Source: Streptomyces pyxinae
GTDB lineage: Bacteria > Actinomycetota > Actinomycetes > Streptomycetales > Streptomycetaceae
Length of the DNA: 64,000 nt
Direction: 5' to 3'
Assembly: GCF_024756275.1 (NCBI RefSeq)
Contig: NZ_JANUGQ010000002.1
Location: 372,001 to 436,000 of the forward strand
Below, piece by piece: positions 45,701 to 54,213 of this stretch. Under the pieces are notes generated by a model. The model did not search any database. It was not told the DNA's origin and saw only the letters and a program-made list of their open reading frames with translations. How positions within the stretch are numbered: position 1 is the stretch's first letter; the number at the start of each line of letters is the position of its first letter. Position numbers and translations under genes: made by a program.

Positions 45701-45803
45701 CTACCGCAAGTTGGGCGTCTCCTCCCGCACCGCCCTGGCCCGGGCACTCGGCCCGGCCGTCCCCGGCCAAGCACTGCCCGGCGGCTCATGGGCGGAGCCG
45801 TAG
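42738..45803 (+). CDS. Large ATP-binding LuxR-family (LAL/MalT-type) regulator
   Basis: A 1021-residue regulator. N-terminal STAND/AAA ATPase: GREAESARLAQVLDGLERG, Walker A GEPGAGKTQLA, Walker B GVLLVDELHRADPSS. A Ser/Pro-rich insert (SSSAPFSAPSSSSSPPPSS) follows near residue 150. The middle 500 residues are TPR-like helical repeats. The C-terminal HTH is LSEREREVADLAATGLRSRQIAERLF, then HRTVDSHLGSAYRKLGV. LAL proteins often activate antibiotic clusters, but the hygromycin genes lie 11 kb away, so the target is unknown. Start: GTG 42738, six bases after AGGGGGGAG; GTG 42735 and an ATG at 42759 are alternatives. Confidence 0.9.
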   Translation: MFVVPSPMADGPPVGREAESARLAQVLDGLERGRGAVVEITGEPGAGKTQLACGLAEQAARRGLPVIWARAPRSGEGPFRVFRDTAGPAGAAEASDPAAWCELIRRRAAGGVLLVDELHRADPSSLELALRLIRSFSSSAPFSAPSSSSSPPPSSPPSSRSAFVLVLAHRPRQSPPALLEALDLGVRTDRIVRVEAGPLDVAAVAALLDRWRRPAGAVVYGAGAPDADMAPAHALPGGTGASAAALHTASKGLPGYLRLLVAAGFDAGLWPDLAGGDEDRLLREAAPLLAELGELSGPARAAARAAAVLGGMFRPADAARIAGLGAREGLEACAELVRADLVRPADHGQRLAFRHPVVGQVAHAECELPFLLDAHRRALRIAAERGAPALERARHAEHLVHTDGAAAARVLAEGAAQTVTRAPALAARWLRLALDALPARGRGTGERAAWELAHCRALIASGRVREARARAHDLLAGGGPSLTGRAGDGGARPAPGLLLRAYAVCADAERLLCRYEEAEAIARAGMALLPRPLPAVLSAEATELIYEYGLVHVLSGTHDRIRPLLREAARARTEAGPSASVALGVLIAFCDVFSGDIARGAPDVAHCAALVDALPDGVAGHTPDVLALLGCAELYLERFTDARRHLQRGLDAATGGAHKHIRAHQLLGLTMIDQWAGRLDEAERRAAEAEELARAVGAPDVVTLATAMRAMTLVWARGRRYAGEAVALAARAVDTTALGRGWWATSAISLLAHAQLLTGDATGCLRTLLDGGGGEGLPQVQPTFRPSLLALMATAALAGGDAEGAGRLLADAEADAGRLGLPLQWACVHRAGAQLRSTRGEHAGALELFERAAAGFRGGGLPVQHAWTLIAAAPVTAAVRGPAAALDVLGRAGALARLHGATLAVEEAERVRGRLCADSRPGRGASPTAGPRTADAPATDPSAVDLRSALSEREREVADLAATGLRSRQIAERLFLSHRTVDSHLGSAYRKLGVSSRTALARALGPAVPGQALPGGSWAEP

Positions 45804-47008
45804 CGGACTGCTGCCGCGGTGGCGGTGCCGTGGCCGACGCGGGCCCGCTTGTCCCAGTCGTAGCGGGTTGCGACCGCCGGAAGTTCCTGAGCCGGCCGAT
45901 CGTCCATTCGACTCCCGTCGCGTGCGCCGGTGGCGGTCGCGGCCGACCCCGGAGGGCCGGCCGCCCGCACCGCCTCTGCGCCGGCGGGTGCCCGCCGGCC
46001 CCTCCGGCTCCGGGTCCCGTGCACCGGATCCGGTGTCGTCTCAGCCGGCGGCGGTCGCGGCGGGAACCATGTGCCGTATCGCCGCTGACATGGCTGGGCC
46101 GGGCCGGGCCCGGAGCCGTCCCCCGTCGGCCGGGCACCTGACCCCGGTCATCTGGCGCCGCCGGGCCGGCTGCCTCTTCTCCGACGAGCCCGACGGCTGG
46201 TTCGCGTACGCGAAGAAACCGTTCCGCCGAAGGCCGTGGGGCGGGGAACAGCGCAGCAGCAGAGACGGGTGGCCATGCCTGCTGGTCTTCGTCGGCGGGT
46301 AGCCCCGGGGCCGGTGTCCTGGCTGTGGGAGCGGCTGTCCGGGTGGCAGCAGGACCAGGTGGAGGCGGCCGCGAAGGCGGCGCCGGCGGGCCCGGGCGCG
46401 GCGCCGGAGGGTGCGCCGCCGCTGCTGGCCGACGACCGGGGCGGATGTCCGGGCCACGCACGTCCGGACGCCCGTCGTCCGCATCGGCACCACGGCGACG
46501 GTCGACGGCCCGGACCCGCGCCCGGTCGTTCCAGCCGGGCGGGGTGAAGACGAGGGAGAGCACGTCGGCCGACTACCACCGCGCCCCCGCCCCGCCCCAT
46601 CAGGGACCCGGCCCTGGCCGCTGCCGTCGAACGGCAGGAACAGGTCCGCCCGCGAGCACGCCGAGCAGACTTCCCCGGTGTCGGCCGGGACCAGGAGGAC
46701 GAGGCGCCGGCGACGTTCGGCGGCGCCCGCGCCCAGCAGCGGCAGGCCGCCGAAGCCGTGCGGACCGCCGCGATCCAGCCGACCCGCGCCGAACGCACCG
46801 GACGGCCGTCGGAGAACGTGGCTTCGTTGATCGCCAGGAACAGCGTTTCTCGAGGGGTTCCGGAGTCAGTTGGTGATCACCGGGTCCACGAGTGCTGGCC
46901 AGAATCGACGGCGTTGCCTGGTCGCGGCGCGAAAACGGGAGGCGGGCGCCAACGGGCCGTTGGCAGGATGTCCACGCTCAAGACTCCATGGGAAAGGACC
47001 CGACGACC
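45804..47008. other. Gene-poor region with possible decayed coding traces
   Basis: 1.2 kb between the LAL regulator and ridA. A plus-strand stretch near 46305-46420 reads PGPVSWLWERLSGWQQDQVEAA, and near 46600-46860 reads RDPALAAAVERQEQV and TRAERTGRPSENVASLIARN in another frame. These may be pieces of dead genes; none has a family I recognise. Confidence 0.4.
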
Positions 47009-47419
47009 GTGGCTCGTGCCATCACTCTGATCCGCTCCGCCTCCCTGTCCGACGTCGCCGAGTACGCCTACGCGGCCACGGCTCCCGCCGACTCCCGTCT
47101 GATCTTCCTCGCCGGGGCGTGTCCCCTGAATGACGACGGCTCGACGGCAGCGGTCGGGGACTACGCGGGCCAGGCGCTGAAAGCCGTCGAGAACATGCGG
47201 GCTGCTCTCGCTTCCTCGGGCGCGTCACTCCAGGACGTCATCAGTACAAGGGTTCTCGTCGCATCGGCCCGGCGGGAGGACCTGGTGTCTGCCTGGGAGG
47301 TAGTCCGTGACTCGTTCGCTGACCACGATGTCCCCAGTACCTTGATGGGGGTCACCGTCCTCGGCTATCAGGACCAGCTCGTCGAGATCGAGGCCGTCGC
47401 CGCGGTGCTCGACTCTTGA
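47009..47419 (+). CDS. RidA/YjgF-family enamine/imine deaminase-like protein
   Basis: A 136-residue protein of usual RidA length. Family marks: FLAGACPLNDDGSTAAVGDYAGQALKAVENMRAAL, TRVLVAS, and VTVLGYQDQLVEIEAVAAV. RidA proteins hydrolyse reactive enamines/imines made by PLP enzymes. The usual catalytic Arg position near the end (R in VRIEVEA-type strand) is Val-Glu-Ile-Glu here, so this may be a non-canonical RidA. Start: GTG 47009 with AAAGGA about ten bases upstream; ATG 46988 has no ribosome site. A terminator follows. Confidence 0.85.
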   Translation: MARAITLIRSASLSDVAEYAYAATAPADSRLIFLAGACPLNDDGSTAAVGDYAGQALKAVENMRAALASSGASLQDVISTRVLVASARREDLVSAWEVVRDSFADHDVPSTLMGVTVLGYQDQLVEIEAVAAVLDS

Positions 47420-47496
47420 GGTCCATTCACACAACGCGGCGGCCGAGCGTGCCCCGGACCGGAAGTGCCTGGCGGTAGCGGCGCGAATGCGGGATC

Positions 47497-47522
47497 GCCG
47501 GCCGCCTGCGAAGGCGGCCGGC
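47497..47522. terminator. Perfect hairpin after ridA
   Basis: An 11-bp perfect stem GCCGGCCGCCT / AGGCGGCCGGC with a GCGA loop, 78 bases after the ridA stop. It also lies just after the istB remnant that comes from the other strand. Confidence 0.75.
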
Positions 47523-47546
47523 AATCGAGGCAGACAGCTCCGCGGG

Positions 47547-47733
47547 TCAGCCGGCCCTGACCGGTTCCTCGACTCGGGCTCGTGCGGAGGCGAGCCGGCA
47601 GGAGTCGGTGCCGGTTCCGATGATGGTGCCGTCGAAGGCGAGCCGGTCGACGACGCCCGCGCAGAGGCGGGGGTCGGTGAAGGTCTTGGTCCAGCCGTCG
47701 AACGACTCGTTGGAGGCGATCGCCAAGCGACTT
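47547..47733 (-). pseudogene. IS21-family istB (ATPase helper) C-terminal remnant
   Basis: The minus strand reads LAIASNESFDGWTKTF, TDPRLCAGVVDRLAFD, GTIIGTGTDSCRLA, then stops at 47547. This is the C-terminus of IstB-like ATPases (family consensus ASN-x-F-x-W, DPRL, DRL, ETGTDSYRL). The Glu of ETGTDSYR is Gly and the Tyr is Cys. Upstream the frame breaks near 47734, so only about 60 residues remain. No istA is found, so this is a dead insertion sequence piece. Confidence 0.8.
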
Positions 47734-48752
47734 CACTACTGCTCGGCAGAGCCATCGCGGAGTATCGGCACCAGGCGCTGGCGATGCTGGGACGCAGCGA
47801 GGAGGCAGAGGCCGGGGCCCGGCAGGCGTACGCCACCGGGCGCGGCAAGCCGTGGCACCGGTCTCGGCCCGAGGGCGACGATGCCCTGGGTGCCGCGACC
47901 GAGGCCACCGGGCAGGCCCAGGCCCGCACCGCCGAACACCTCCTGGCCGTGCCGCTGGAGCAGCTGCGTACCGATACCCGTTTCGAGCCGGTCCGGCCCG
48001 CGCCGGGTCGTGGCGCCTGTCCGAACCCGCTGCCTGCCCGCTGGACGGCGAAACCCCGGGGACGATCGCGTGAGCTCCGTCCCGGAGACGTCCGGCGTCG
48101 ACCTCGCCCCCAGGCCCTCCTCGCCGCCCGCGAGAGGGCGAAGGCGAGGAAGGCCGAGGTCCGGCAGAAGCCGGAGCGGGGGACCGCCACCGTGGTGTGC
48201 GACGGCCGCTCGCCGCTCGCGTTCGGTACGGCGATCAGTGTGCCGATGACCGAGCGTGGCCTGGCCGCCCCGGCCGCCGGCGGCAACGTCCTGGCCCAGT
48301 GGCAGACCATCCTCACCACGGCCGCGTCCGAGTGGGCGGCGAGGAGCCGGATGATGGCCGGGCGGCGCCGGAACACAGCGGGTTATGCCTTCGCTTTGGA
48401 GGTTGTCGTGGTGCCAGAAGGAGGAGCGCGGGTGGACGGGTGTCGGACCGGTCGTCACGGGCCCCGGCGCGGGCCGTGGTCGGCGGACCGGATGAGGCGG
48501 GTGTGTTCGCCCACGAGAGGTGACCAGGGCCGGGGTGTCGGAGATGGTGTCGTGGAACGCGCCGGAGCCGAAGTCGGGCCGGTCGCCTCGATGGTGAGGC
48601 CGAACACTGCGATGAGAGCGTCGAACCAGGCGGCTCGCTCGGGGTGTTGGTAGGCTCTGAGCTGAGTCTGAGAGACGCTGCAGCGGGCCGAGCCCGCCAC
48701 GCTCGGGCTTTCGTTTACTCAAAGGGCGTCTATACCCGGAGAGAGACGTCCA
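47734..48752. other. Decayed region between istB remnant and GNAT gene
   Basis: About 1 kb with no intact gene. A minus-strand stretch near 48600-48700 reads SQTQLRAYQHPERAAWFDALIAVFGL, which looks coding but is not assigned. A TATACC box at about 48731, upstream of the GNAT start, may be its -10 element. Confidence 0.4.
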
Positions 48753-49289
48753 TTGTATCCAGACACGAGTGAGTTGATCACCTACGCCTCCCCCGAGGCG
48801 GGCCGGAGCGAGGCGCTGAGGGCGATGGCGCGGTCGTCATTCTCAGCGGCGTTCGGGCACTTGTACGATGCCGACGCATTCGCCGTCTTCCTCGACCGCG
48901 TCTACGGTCCTGAGGGCAGCATGGAGCATGATCTCAGAGATCCGACGGTCCGCTGGCTCGTAGGTTCCCATCTGTCTGCCCCGGTCGGCTATGCCAAGCT
49001 CACGCCGCTTCGTGCCCCAGCTCCGGCGCCAATGCCCGGTGCTCTCGAACTGCAACAGATCTATGTCCTCGGCGAATGGCACGGCCGCGGGGTCGCCGCC
49101 CATCTCATGGAGTGGGCGTTGGCCACCGCCGTCGCAGACCAGGCCCCGGAAATCTACCTCACCGTCTTTGATCACAACGAGCGCGCGAAGCGCTTCTACC
49201 GCCGGTACGGGTTCGCAGAGGTCGGACACTGTACCTTCACCCTCGGCGATCGCGTCGACGACGACCGCATATGGCGTCGCGGCCTGTGA
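48753..49289 (+). CDS. GNAT-family N-acetyltransferase
   Basis: A 178-residue acetyl-CoA-dependent acyltransferase. Motif A is LELQQIYVLGEWHGRGVAAHLMEWAL (Q/R-x-x-G-x-G/A loop as EWHGRGVA), and motif B is IYLTVFDHNERAKRFYRRYGFAEVG. N-terminal FSAAFGHLYDADAFAVFLD is typical of the RimI-like PF00583 members. Start: TTG 48753 after GGAGAGA. Lower GC and less biased third codon positions than its neighbours suggest recent acquisition. Substrate unknown. Confidence 0.9.
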   Translation: MYPDTSELITYASPEAGRSEALRAMARSSFSAAFGHLYDADAFAVFLDRVYGPEGSMEHDLRDPTVRWLVGSHLSAPVGYAKLTPLRAPAPAPMPGALELQQIYVLGEWHGRGVAAHLMEWALATAVADQAPEIYLTVFDHNERAKRFYRRYGFAEVGHCTFTLGDRVDDDRIWRRGL

Positions 49290-49839
49290 AGCACCGCGAC
49301 AACCACCTCACCGAGCGCAGGGGCCGCCTCAGCAGTCGGTAACCGGGCATCAGGTACCGACCTCTACCGTCCTCTGCCGCGAGGCTCGACTTCAGACGGC
49401 TCCAGCCGATCATCAGCTACTTCGCGTCCGGCTGTGGCGACCGGAGAACTGGTGCCACCCGGTGCGGCCGGCCACGCCCCCAGTGCAGGCGTTCGGGTCG
49501 AGGTCGGCGGTCATGGCCCCCGAGCCGGCCGGGCATGTCGCCGTGTCGTACGACGCGGCTTCCGGCTGGTCGACTGTGTGCCCGCGGCCACCGGCCTGCC
49601 GGCGAGGCCCGTGCCCGGGGGCGGGTTCAGCGGGCGCCGGGGCCAGGCGGTTGATGTGGGAGCGGTAGGCGGTCGTCTCCTCCTCGGCCAGGACGCGCCG
49701 TCCGGGCCCGGGCGGCGCGGGCGGTCACTCATCGGCTTTCAGGAGCACGTCGAACATGGTGCCGGGGAAGCTGAGCATCGACTGGCCCTGACGCAGGCAG
49801 GGTTGTCCATCGGCAACCGCCCGCGGGGCGTCGGCCCGG

Positions 49840-50060
49840 CCCCCGCCGCTCCGCAGTCCCCGGCCGAGCGGGCGGCCGGCACGCCGGCCGCCCTGGAGAC
49901 CGTGGCGGTCCGGGTGCCGGTGATCGACGCGGCCCTCGCGTTCCTGGAGGAGTTGGAGAAAGGGACGGCCGATCCGGCCGTACGGCACACGGCCGCCACC
50001 ACGGCGCGGCTCCTGCGCGAGGCCCGGGAAACCGCCGGCCCCGGGCAGATGGCCGACTGA
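49840..50060 (+). pseudogene. Gene-end fragment, copy 1 of a dispersed family
   Basis: The frame ends with VRVPVIDAALAFLEELEKG, TADPAVRHTAATTARLLREA, stop at 50060. A stretch of nearly identical DNA recurs at about 58040-58245, where the frame is broken. The start is not intact here: upstream sequence (49290-49840) has no coding character. Family unknown; both copies lie in the arm-like region. Confidence 0.55.
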
Positions 50061-50244
50061 CCGGCACGGTGCCGGGCGTCCGCCGAGGTCGGCTCCCCCG
50101 AAGGCTGCGCCCCCGCCCGCCACGGCCGGCATCACCGCCCTCGCTCTCACCCACGCCACTACCTGGGCCACCGCCCACTGCCGGCACGCCGCCCAGCCCA
50201 CCGCCGACCGCCCCGACGGCGCCGTCGTCGTCACCACCACCTCC

Positions 50245-50296
50245 GACCAGTGGACAAGCCAGCCGGTCCGCGTCCTGGACCTCATACCCTGAACCA
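50245..50296 (+). repeat. Dispersed repeat, copy 1 (gene end ...QPVRVLDLIP)
   Basis: About 50 bases ending at a stop codon nearly repeat at 62498-62548 (core CCAGCCGGTCCGCGTCC in both). The frame before it (50100-50292) reads ATTWATAHCRHAAQPTADRP, so this is the 3' end of a decayed gene. Confidence 0.7.
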
Positions 50297-50700
50297 CGCG
50301 GACGACGTGGACCGGGACCTGATCGCGCGCTGCGGCGGACGGAGCATCACCGGCTCGGGTTCGCGCTCCAGCTGTGCACGGTGCGATACGCCGGCGTGTT
50401 CCTGGAGGACCCGCTCGCGGTGCCGTGGCCCGGTGATCGAGCACCTGGCCGTGCACCTCGGCATTGAGGGCCCGTCGGTGGTCAAGCGGTACGCGGAGCG
50501 GCCTCAGACGCTGCACGACCACGCGTGGGAGGTCCGGAACGCCTACGGCTACCACCCCTGGGAGGACGCCGAGTGGGGCCGGCGGTTCCGAACGTTCCCG
50601 TACGGGCGGGCGTGGACGCACGCCCAGGGCCCGAAGGCGCTGTCCGACCACGCGGTGGGCCGGCCGCGCCGTCACCGGGTGCTGCCGCCCACTGACCCAG
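50285..50700 (+). pseudogene. Tn3-family transposase (tnpA) N-terminal remnant, frameshifted
   Basis: Three frames must be joined. Frame one: LNHADDVDRDLIAR. Frame two: RRTEHHRLGFALQLCTVRYAG and VFLEDPLAVPWP. Frame three: VIEHLAVHLGIEGPSVVKRYAE and EVRNAYGYHPWEDAEW, ending RAWTHAQGPKALSDHAV. This is the N-terminal DUF4158 region of Tn3-family transposases, with at least two frameshifts. The catalytic DDE part is absent. It is a dead transposon piece. Confidence 0.82.
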
Positions 50701-50868
50701 GCCGTCCCGGCCGGTGGGCGACCGGCCGGGACGGCCCGCCGTCCGAGGCCCGGGCGTCGGCTCGATCCCTACTGGTCACCGCTCCCGCTCCCCGTCAGGA
50801 TGGGCGTCAAGAGCAGAAGGACGGTGGCACCGGCCGGGGCCGGTCGGGCTCCGGGAGTTGGCGACGAC

Positions 50869-51891
50869 ATGCCGTTACGCATCCACTTCACCATGGAGGA
50901 CCTCGCGCGGACCCGTGTCGCAGACGGCCCTGCGCCCTGCATGGAGCTGACCTCCGCCACACGCCAGCTCCAGGAACGCTCGCACCGGGTGCGGCTCGGG
51001 GCCTGGCGCCACCGCACCCTCTCCGCCCTGCATCCCGCCTCCCGCATGGCCCTCACGCTCATGCCCCCGAGGGGAAGGATCACCGGCTTCCTCAGCGGCG
51101 CGGCCGGCGCGACCCCCGCCGAACTGCTCGAACAGATCCGGTCCACGCCTCGGGCCCGGCTGCGGGCCAGCCTGGAGACCACCGCCCGGCACCAGCCCCT
51201 GCCCAGCTGGGCCCACCGCCTGTCCGACGAACCGCTGCTGCTGCGCCAGTTGTGCGACAGCCTTGAGCACGTGGCCGAACACGCCCTCGTCCCCCACTGG
51301 CAGGAAGTCCGGGCCATGACAGCGGCCGATGCCGCCGTGAGGTCCCGCCAGATGCTCAACGGCGGCGTCGAGACCCTCCTCGGACGCGTCAACCCACGCT
51401 GGATCCGCTGGCGGGCGCCCGTCCTGGAGATCACGACCGTCTCCGGTCTGGACGCCGACGTACACCTGGCCGGACGGGGGATGCTGCTCCAGCCGTCGGT
51501 GTTCGCCGCCGAGGCCCCGATCATCGACCTCGACGCGATACCCCAACCCGTCCTCTCCTATCCGGTGGCCCGGCTCCAGGAGACGGCGATCGCCCCGCTG
51601 TTCGCCTCCTCCCCGCCCACCGACGGCCGGACGGCGTCGGCGGTCGACGCCGTCGGATCCGCGCTGGGCCACACCCGAGCTGCGGTGCTCAGGGCCATCG
51701 CCGGGCACCCGGGCTGCTCGACCCAGCAGCTCGCCGCGCTCGTCGGCATCGCCAAGGCCAGCGCCAGCGAGCACGCCACGATCCTGCGCAACGCGGGCCT
51801 CATCGACACCCACCGAGAGCACCGGACGACCGCGCACGTCGCCACACCCACAGGCATCGCGCTGCTCAACGCCCCCTCCGGGCGCTCCTGA
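50869..51891 (+). CDS. DUF5937-type regulator with C-terminal ArsR-like winged helix
   Basis: A 340-residue protein. The N-terminus LRIHFTMEDLARTRVADGPAPCMELTSATRQLQ is the start of the DUF5937 family I know from Streptomyces regulators. The C-terminal 75 residues form an ArsR-type winged helix: LGHTRAAVLRAIAGHPGCSTQQLAALVGIAKASASEHATILRNAGLI, then THREHRTTAHVATPTGIALL. No Cys metal site is present. ATG 50869 has GGGAG upstream. It directly follows the transposase remnant, so it may have come in with it. Target unknown. Confidence 0.88.
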   Translation: MPLRIHFTMEDLARTRVADGPAPCMELTSATRQLQERSHRVRLGAWRHRTLSALHPASRMALTLMPPRGRITGFLSGAAGATPAELLEQIRSTPRARLRASLETTARHQPLPSWAHRLSDEPLLLRQLCDSLEHVAEHALVPHWQEVRAMTAADAAVRSRQMLNGGVETLLGRVNPRWIRWRAPVLEITTVSGLDADVHLAGRGMLLQPSVFAAEAPIIDLDAIPQPVLSYPVARLQETAIAPLFASSPPTDGRTASAVDAVGSALGHTRAAVLRAIAGHPGCSTQQLAALVGIAKASASEHATILRNAGLIDTHREHRTTAHVATPTGIALLNAPSGRS

Positions 51892-52278
51892 CAGGTCCCG
51901 GTTCGGGATCACTGGTAGGCGGACCCGGCCATCAGGTCGGCGGGCGCTCGGGGCATTCGGGGTGTTCGCGCGTTACTCGCGGCCAGGGTGCGGGGCCGCG
52001 GCCGGGAGCCAGGTATCCGGCGGCTGCCGGTTCGAAAAGGCACCCGGCTGTGTGGGCGTGAGGCACAGCGTTCGTGGCCGGAAGGGCGGTTCTGCGAGTT
52101 CTTGGGGGGGCAGAGCCGGGGGCGGCCGCAGCGTCGGGATGTGCAGCACGGCAGGCAGGGCCGGGTACGCCGGGCATCAGCGATCACCGGTCCGGTTACC
52201 GGAAGTCCACCGTCCGCTCGTTCGATGTCGCTTGGCCATTCTATGTTCGAGTTCTGCGTTTCTCGGTGAGGAGGCCCC
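51892..52278. other. Promoter region of the DUF4157-deaminase gene
   Basis: 387 bases, less GC-rich close to the start. A TTCTATGTT stretch near 52240 could be a -10 region. No ORF with coding character is seen. Confidence 0.4.
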
Positions 52279-54213
52279 GTGCACTCGCACGAGGAGAAGT
52301 CCCGTTCCGATGCCCCCGGCGGCCCACGCCGGGCGACGCGTGCCGCTCCGTCGGGGTTGCAGGCCAGCATCGGTAACCAGGCGGTGGCCAGGATGATGCG
52401 CGCCGCCCGCGAGGCGGAGGAGGACGAGCACCAGCAGGAGCACGTCGGCGAGTGCGAGCAGACCGTCCAGCGCCCGGATACCGGTGTCGCCGCGCACATG
52501 ACGGCCTTCCCGGGAGGGCTGTTGGGCTTGCAGGCCACTGTCGGTAACCAGGCAGTGGCCAGGACGGTGCGTGCCGCCCGCGAGGCGGAGCGGGGCAGAC
52601 ACCAGCCCGCTGGGGGCCCCGGGCAGGCAGTGCAGCGTACGCATACCGGGGAAGGTCCGCGCGTTCCCGAGCGCTCCGATGTCGAAGCTGGCCTGCTGGC
52701 GCCCGGCCGTCCTCTGGATCCGGGGGTGCGGGCCCGTAAGGAGGAGCAGTTCCAGGCCGACCTGTCCAGTGTGCGCGTGCACACCGGCGCGGCCGCGGAG
52801 CAGGCTGCCGCCGCTGTCCAGGCACGTGCGTTCACGGTGGGGCAGGACATCATGATCGGCAGACAGGGCAGTGATTCCCGCACCCTGGACCACGAACTCA
52901 CCCATATGATCCGTAACCAGCACAAGTCCTCGGTCGGGCATCAGACAGGCGGCGGGTTCCACATGACCCACCCGCACGACCATGAGGAACGCGAGGCGGA
53001 GTCGAACGCCGCGCGGATGAGCTCGGGCGGCGCCAGCACGGTCCGGGGACCGGGCCTCGCCGGTAACGTGCCGGTGCAGCGCTCGGAACACACGCCCGGG
53101 GAACCGCCGCCGGCCAGGAGCCCCGGGGCGCCGGCTGCACGAGCGTCGCGGAACGGCGGGCACCTTCCGCTGGTCCAGCGCGCGTCACCGGGATCGGACA
53201 GCGACATCGAACTCGACGACCTGCCGGTCCACATACCCCAGGCGGCACCACCGCAGCAGGACACGGTCATGCACGACGCCCCGGCCACCCAGGCGCCGGG
53301 GGAGACGACGCCGAGGAGCCGGCAGGGCAGCCACGTGCGCAGGACCGGAAGGATGCCTCCCGGCTACTCGGAGAGGCAGAAACAGATTTCCCAGCGCGAG
53401 GCAGAGGTGAGGTTTCTCGACAGGATCGCCCGCATCCTCATCGCCGGCGTGGAGGGCGCGCCGCGCCCTGACGGCCAGAAGCCGACGCCCCATATAGCGG
53501 TCGTCCTGCGAAACGGTGTGCTGCACGCGTCCCCGAACACGGACGTGCCGTTCACAGGACCTCAGAGGGTCCGGGCGGACGCGCTTCTGCGTCACGCTGT
53601 GCGGAATTCAGTGCCGCCCACCGACTCCGTTCCGGAGGACCGTCAGGAACGTCACCTGCGCGACACGCACAAGATCGCCGCCTTGGTGGACGGGAGTTAC
53701 GACGACGAAGGCCGCATGACGCCTTGGATGGAAGCGGCGAGGGCAGCGGTACAGCGGGGCGTCACCTGGGATGTGCAGATGGGAAACAGGGCGGAACGCC
53801 CCAGAGGCGGGGGCTTGCACGCCGAGATGAGAATGCTCCAGTCCATCATCGCGGACCGCGCGCGAAACGGACCAGTTCCCGAGGGAGAGGAAGAGAAGGT
53901 CCGCCTCGGAGGTTCCAAGATGCCGTGTCTCCTGTGCCACTGGGTCATCGACGCGGTCAATGTGGTCATCGGCCAGGCGCACGGGTTCACGGTCGTGGCG
54001 ACGCAGACACACAGCCGCCCCTACCCCTGGTTCCTGCCCCCTTGGCTGTTCGACGGAACGGCGCACATGGAGAAGGTCCGCCGAATGGTCATGGCGAGAG
54101 TGCAAGGGGACCGCCGCCTTGAAGCAAAAGGTCGGAAGATCGAAGTGAAGGGCACCCCGGCATCAACGAGCGAGGACCCGCCGTGGTCCGACTCCGAGTA
54201 CGAGCCGGAGTGA
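52279..54213 (+). CDS. DUF4157 protein with C-terminal cytidine-deaminase-like toxin domain
   Basis: A 644-residue protein with three parts. (1) Residues 1-125: two copies of LQA-x-GNQAVAR followed by a charged linker and VQR. (2) About 155-225: DUF4157, with LDPGVRARKEEQF, VRVHTGAAAEQAA and the HExxH site His205-Glu206-Leu-Thr-His209 (LDHELTHMI). (3) About 375-625: a deaminase fold with the zinc set His514-Ala-Glu516 (GLHAEMRMLQ) and Pro549-Cys550-x2-Cys553 (KMPCLLCHWV). DUF4157 is linked to cargo of extracellular contractile injection systems (eCIS); deaminase tails are known in polymorphic toxins. No eCIS genes or clear immunity gene lie nearby. GTG 52279 follows GAGGAGG. Substrate (nucleic acid or nucleotide) unknown. 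Confidence 0.87.
   Translation: MHSHEEKSRSDAPGGPRRATRAAPSGLQASIGNQAVARMMRAAREAEEDEHQQEHVGECEQTVQRPDTGVAAHMTAFPGGLLGLQATVGNQAVARTVRAAREAERGRHQPAGGPGQAVQRTHTGEGPRVPERSDVEAGLLAPGRPLDPGVRARKEEQFQADLSSVRVHTGAAAEQAAAAVQARAFTVGQDIMIGRQGSDSRTLDHELTHMIRNQHKSSVGHQTGGGFHMTHPHDHEEREAESNAARMSSGGASTVRGPGLAGNVPVQRSEHTPGEPPPARSPGAPAARASRNGGHLPLVQRASPGSDSDIELDDLPVHIPQAAPPQQDTVMHDAPATQAPGETTPRSRQGSHVRRTGRMPPGYSERQKQISQREAEVRFLDRIARILIAGVEGAPRPDGQKPTPHIAVVLRNGVLHASPNTDVPFTGPQRVRADALLRHAVRNSVPPTDSVPEDRQERHLRDTHKIAALVDGSYDDEGRMTPWMEAARAAVQRGVTWDVQMGNRAERPRGGGLHAEMRMLQSIIADRARNGPVPEGEEEKVRLGGSKMPCLLCHWVIDAVNVVIGQAHGFTVVATQTHSRPYPWFLPPWLFDGTAHMEKVRRMVMARVQGDRRLEAKGRKIEVKGTPASTSEDPPWSDSEYEPE

Noticed and set aside
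42753..45770. A 1005-residue minus-strand frame opposite the LAL regulator
   Set aside because: Composition is typical antisense noise; the plus strand has Walker A/B and a LuxR HTH.
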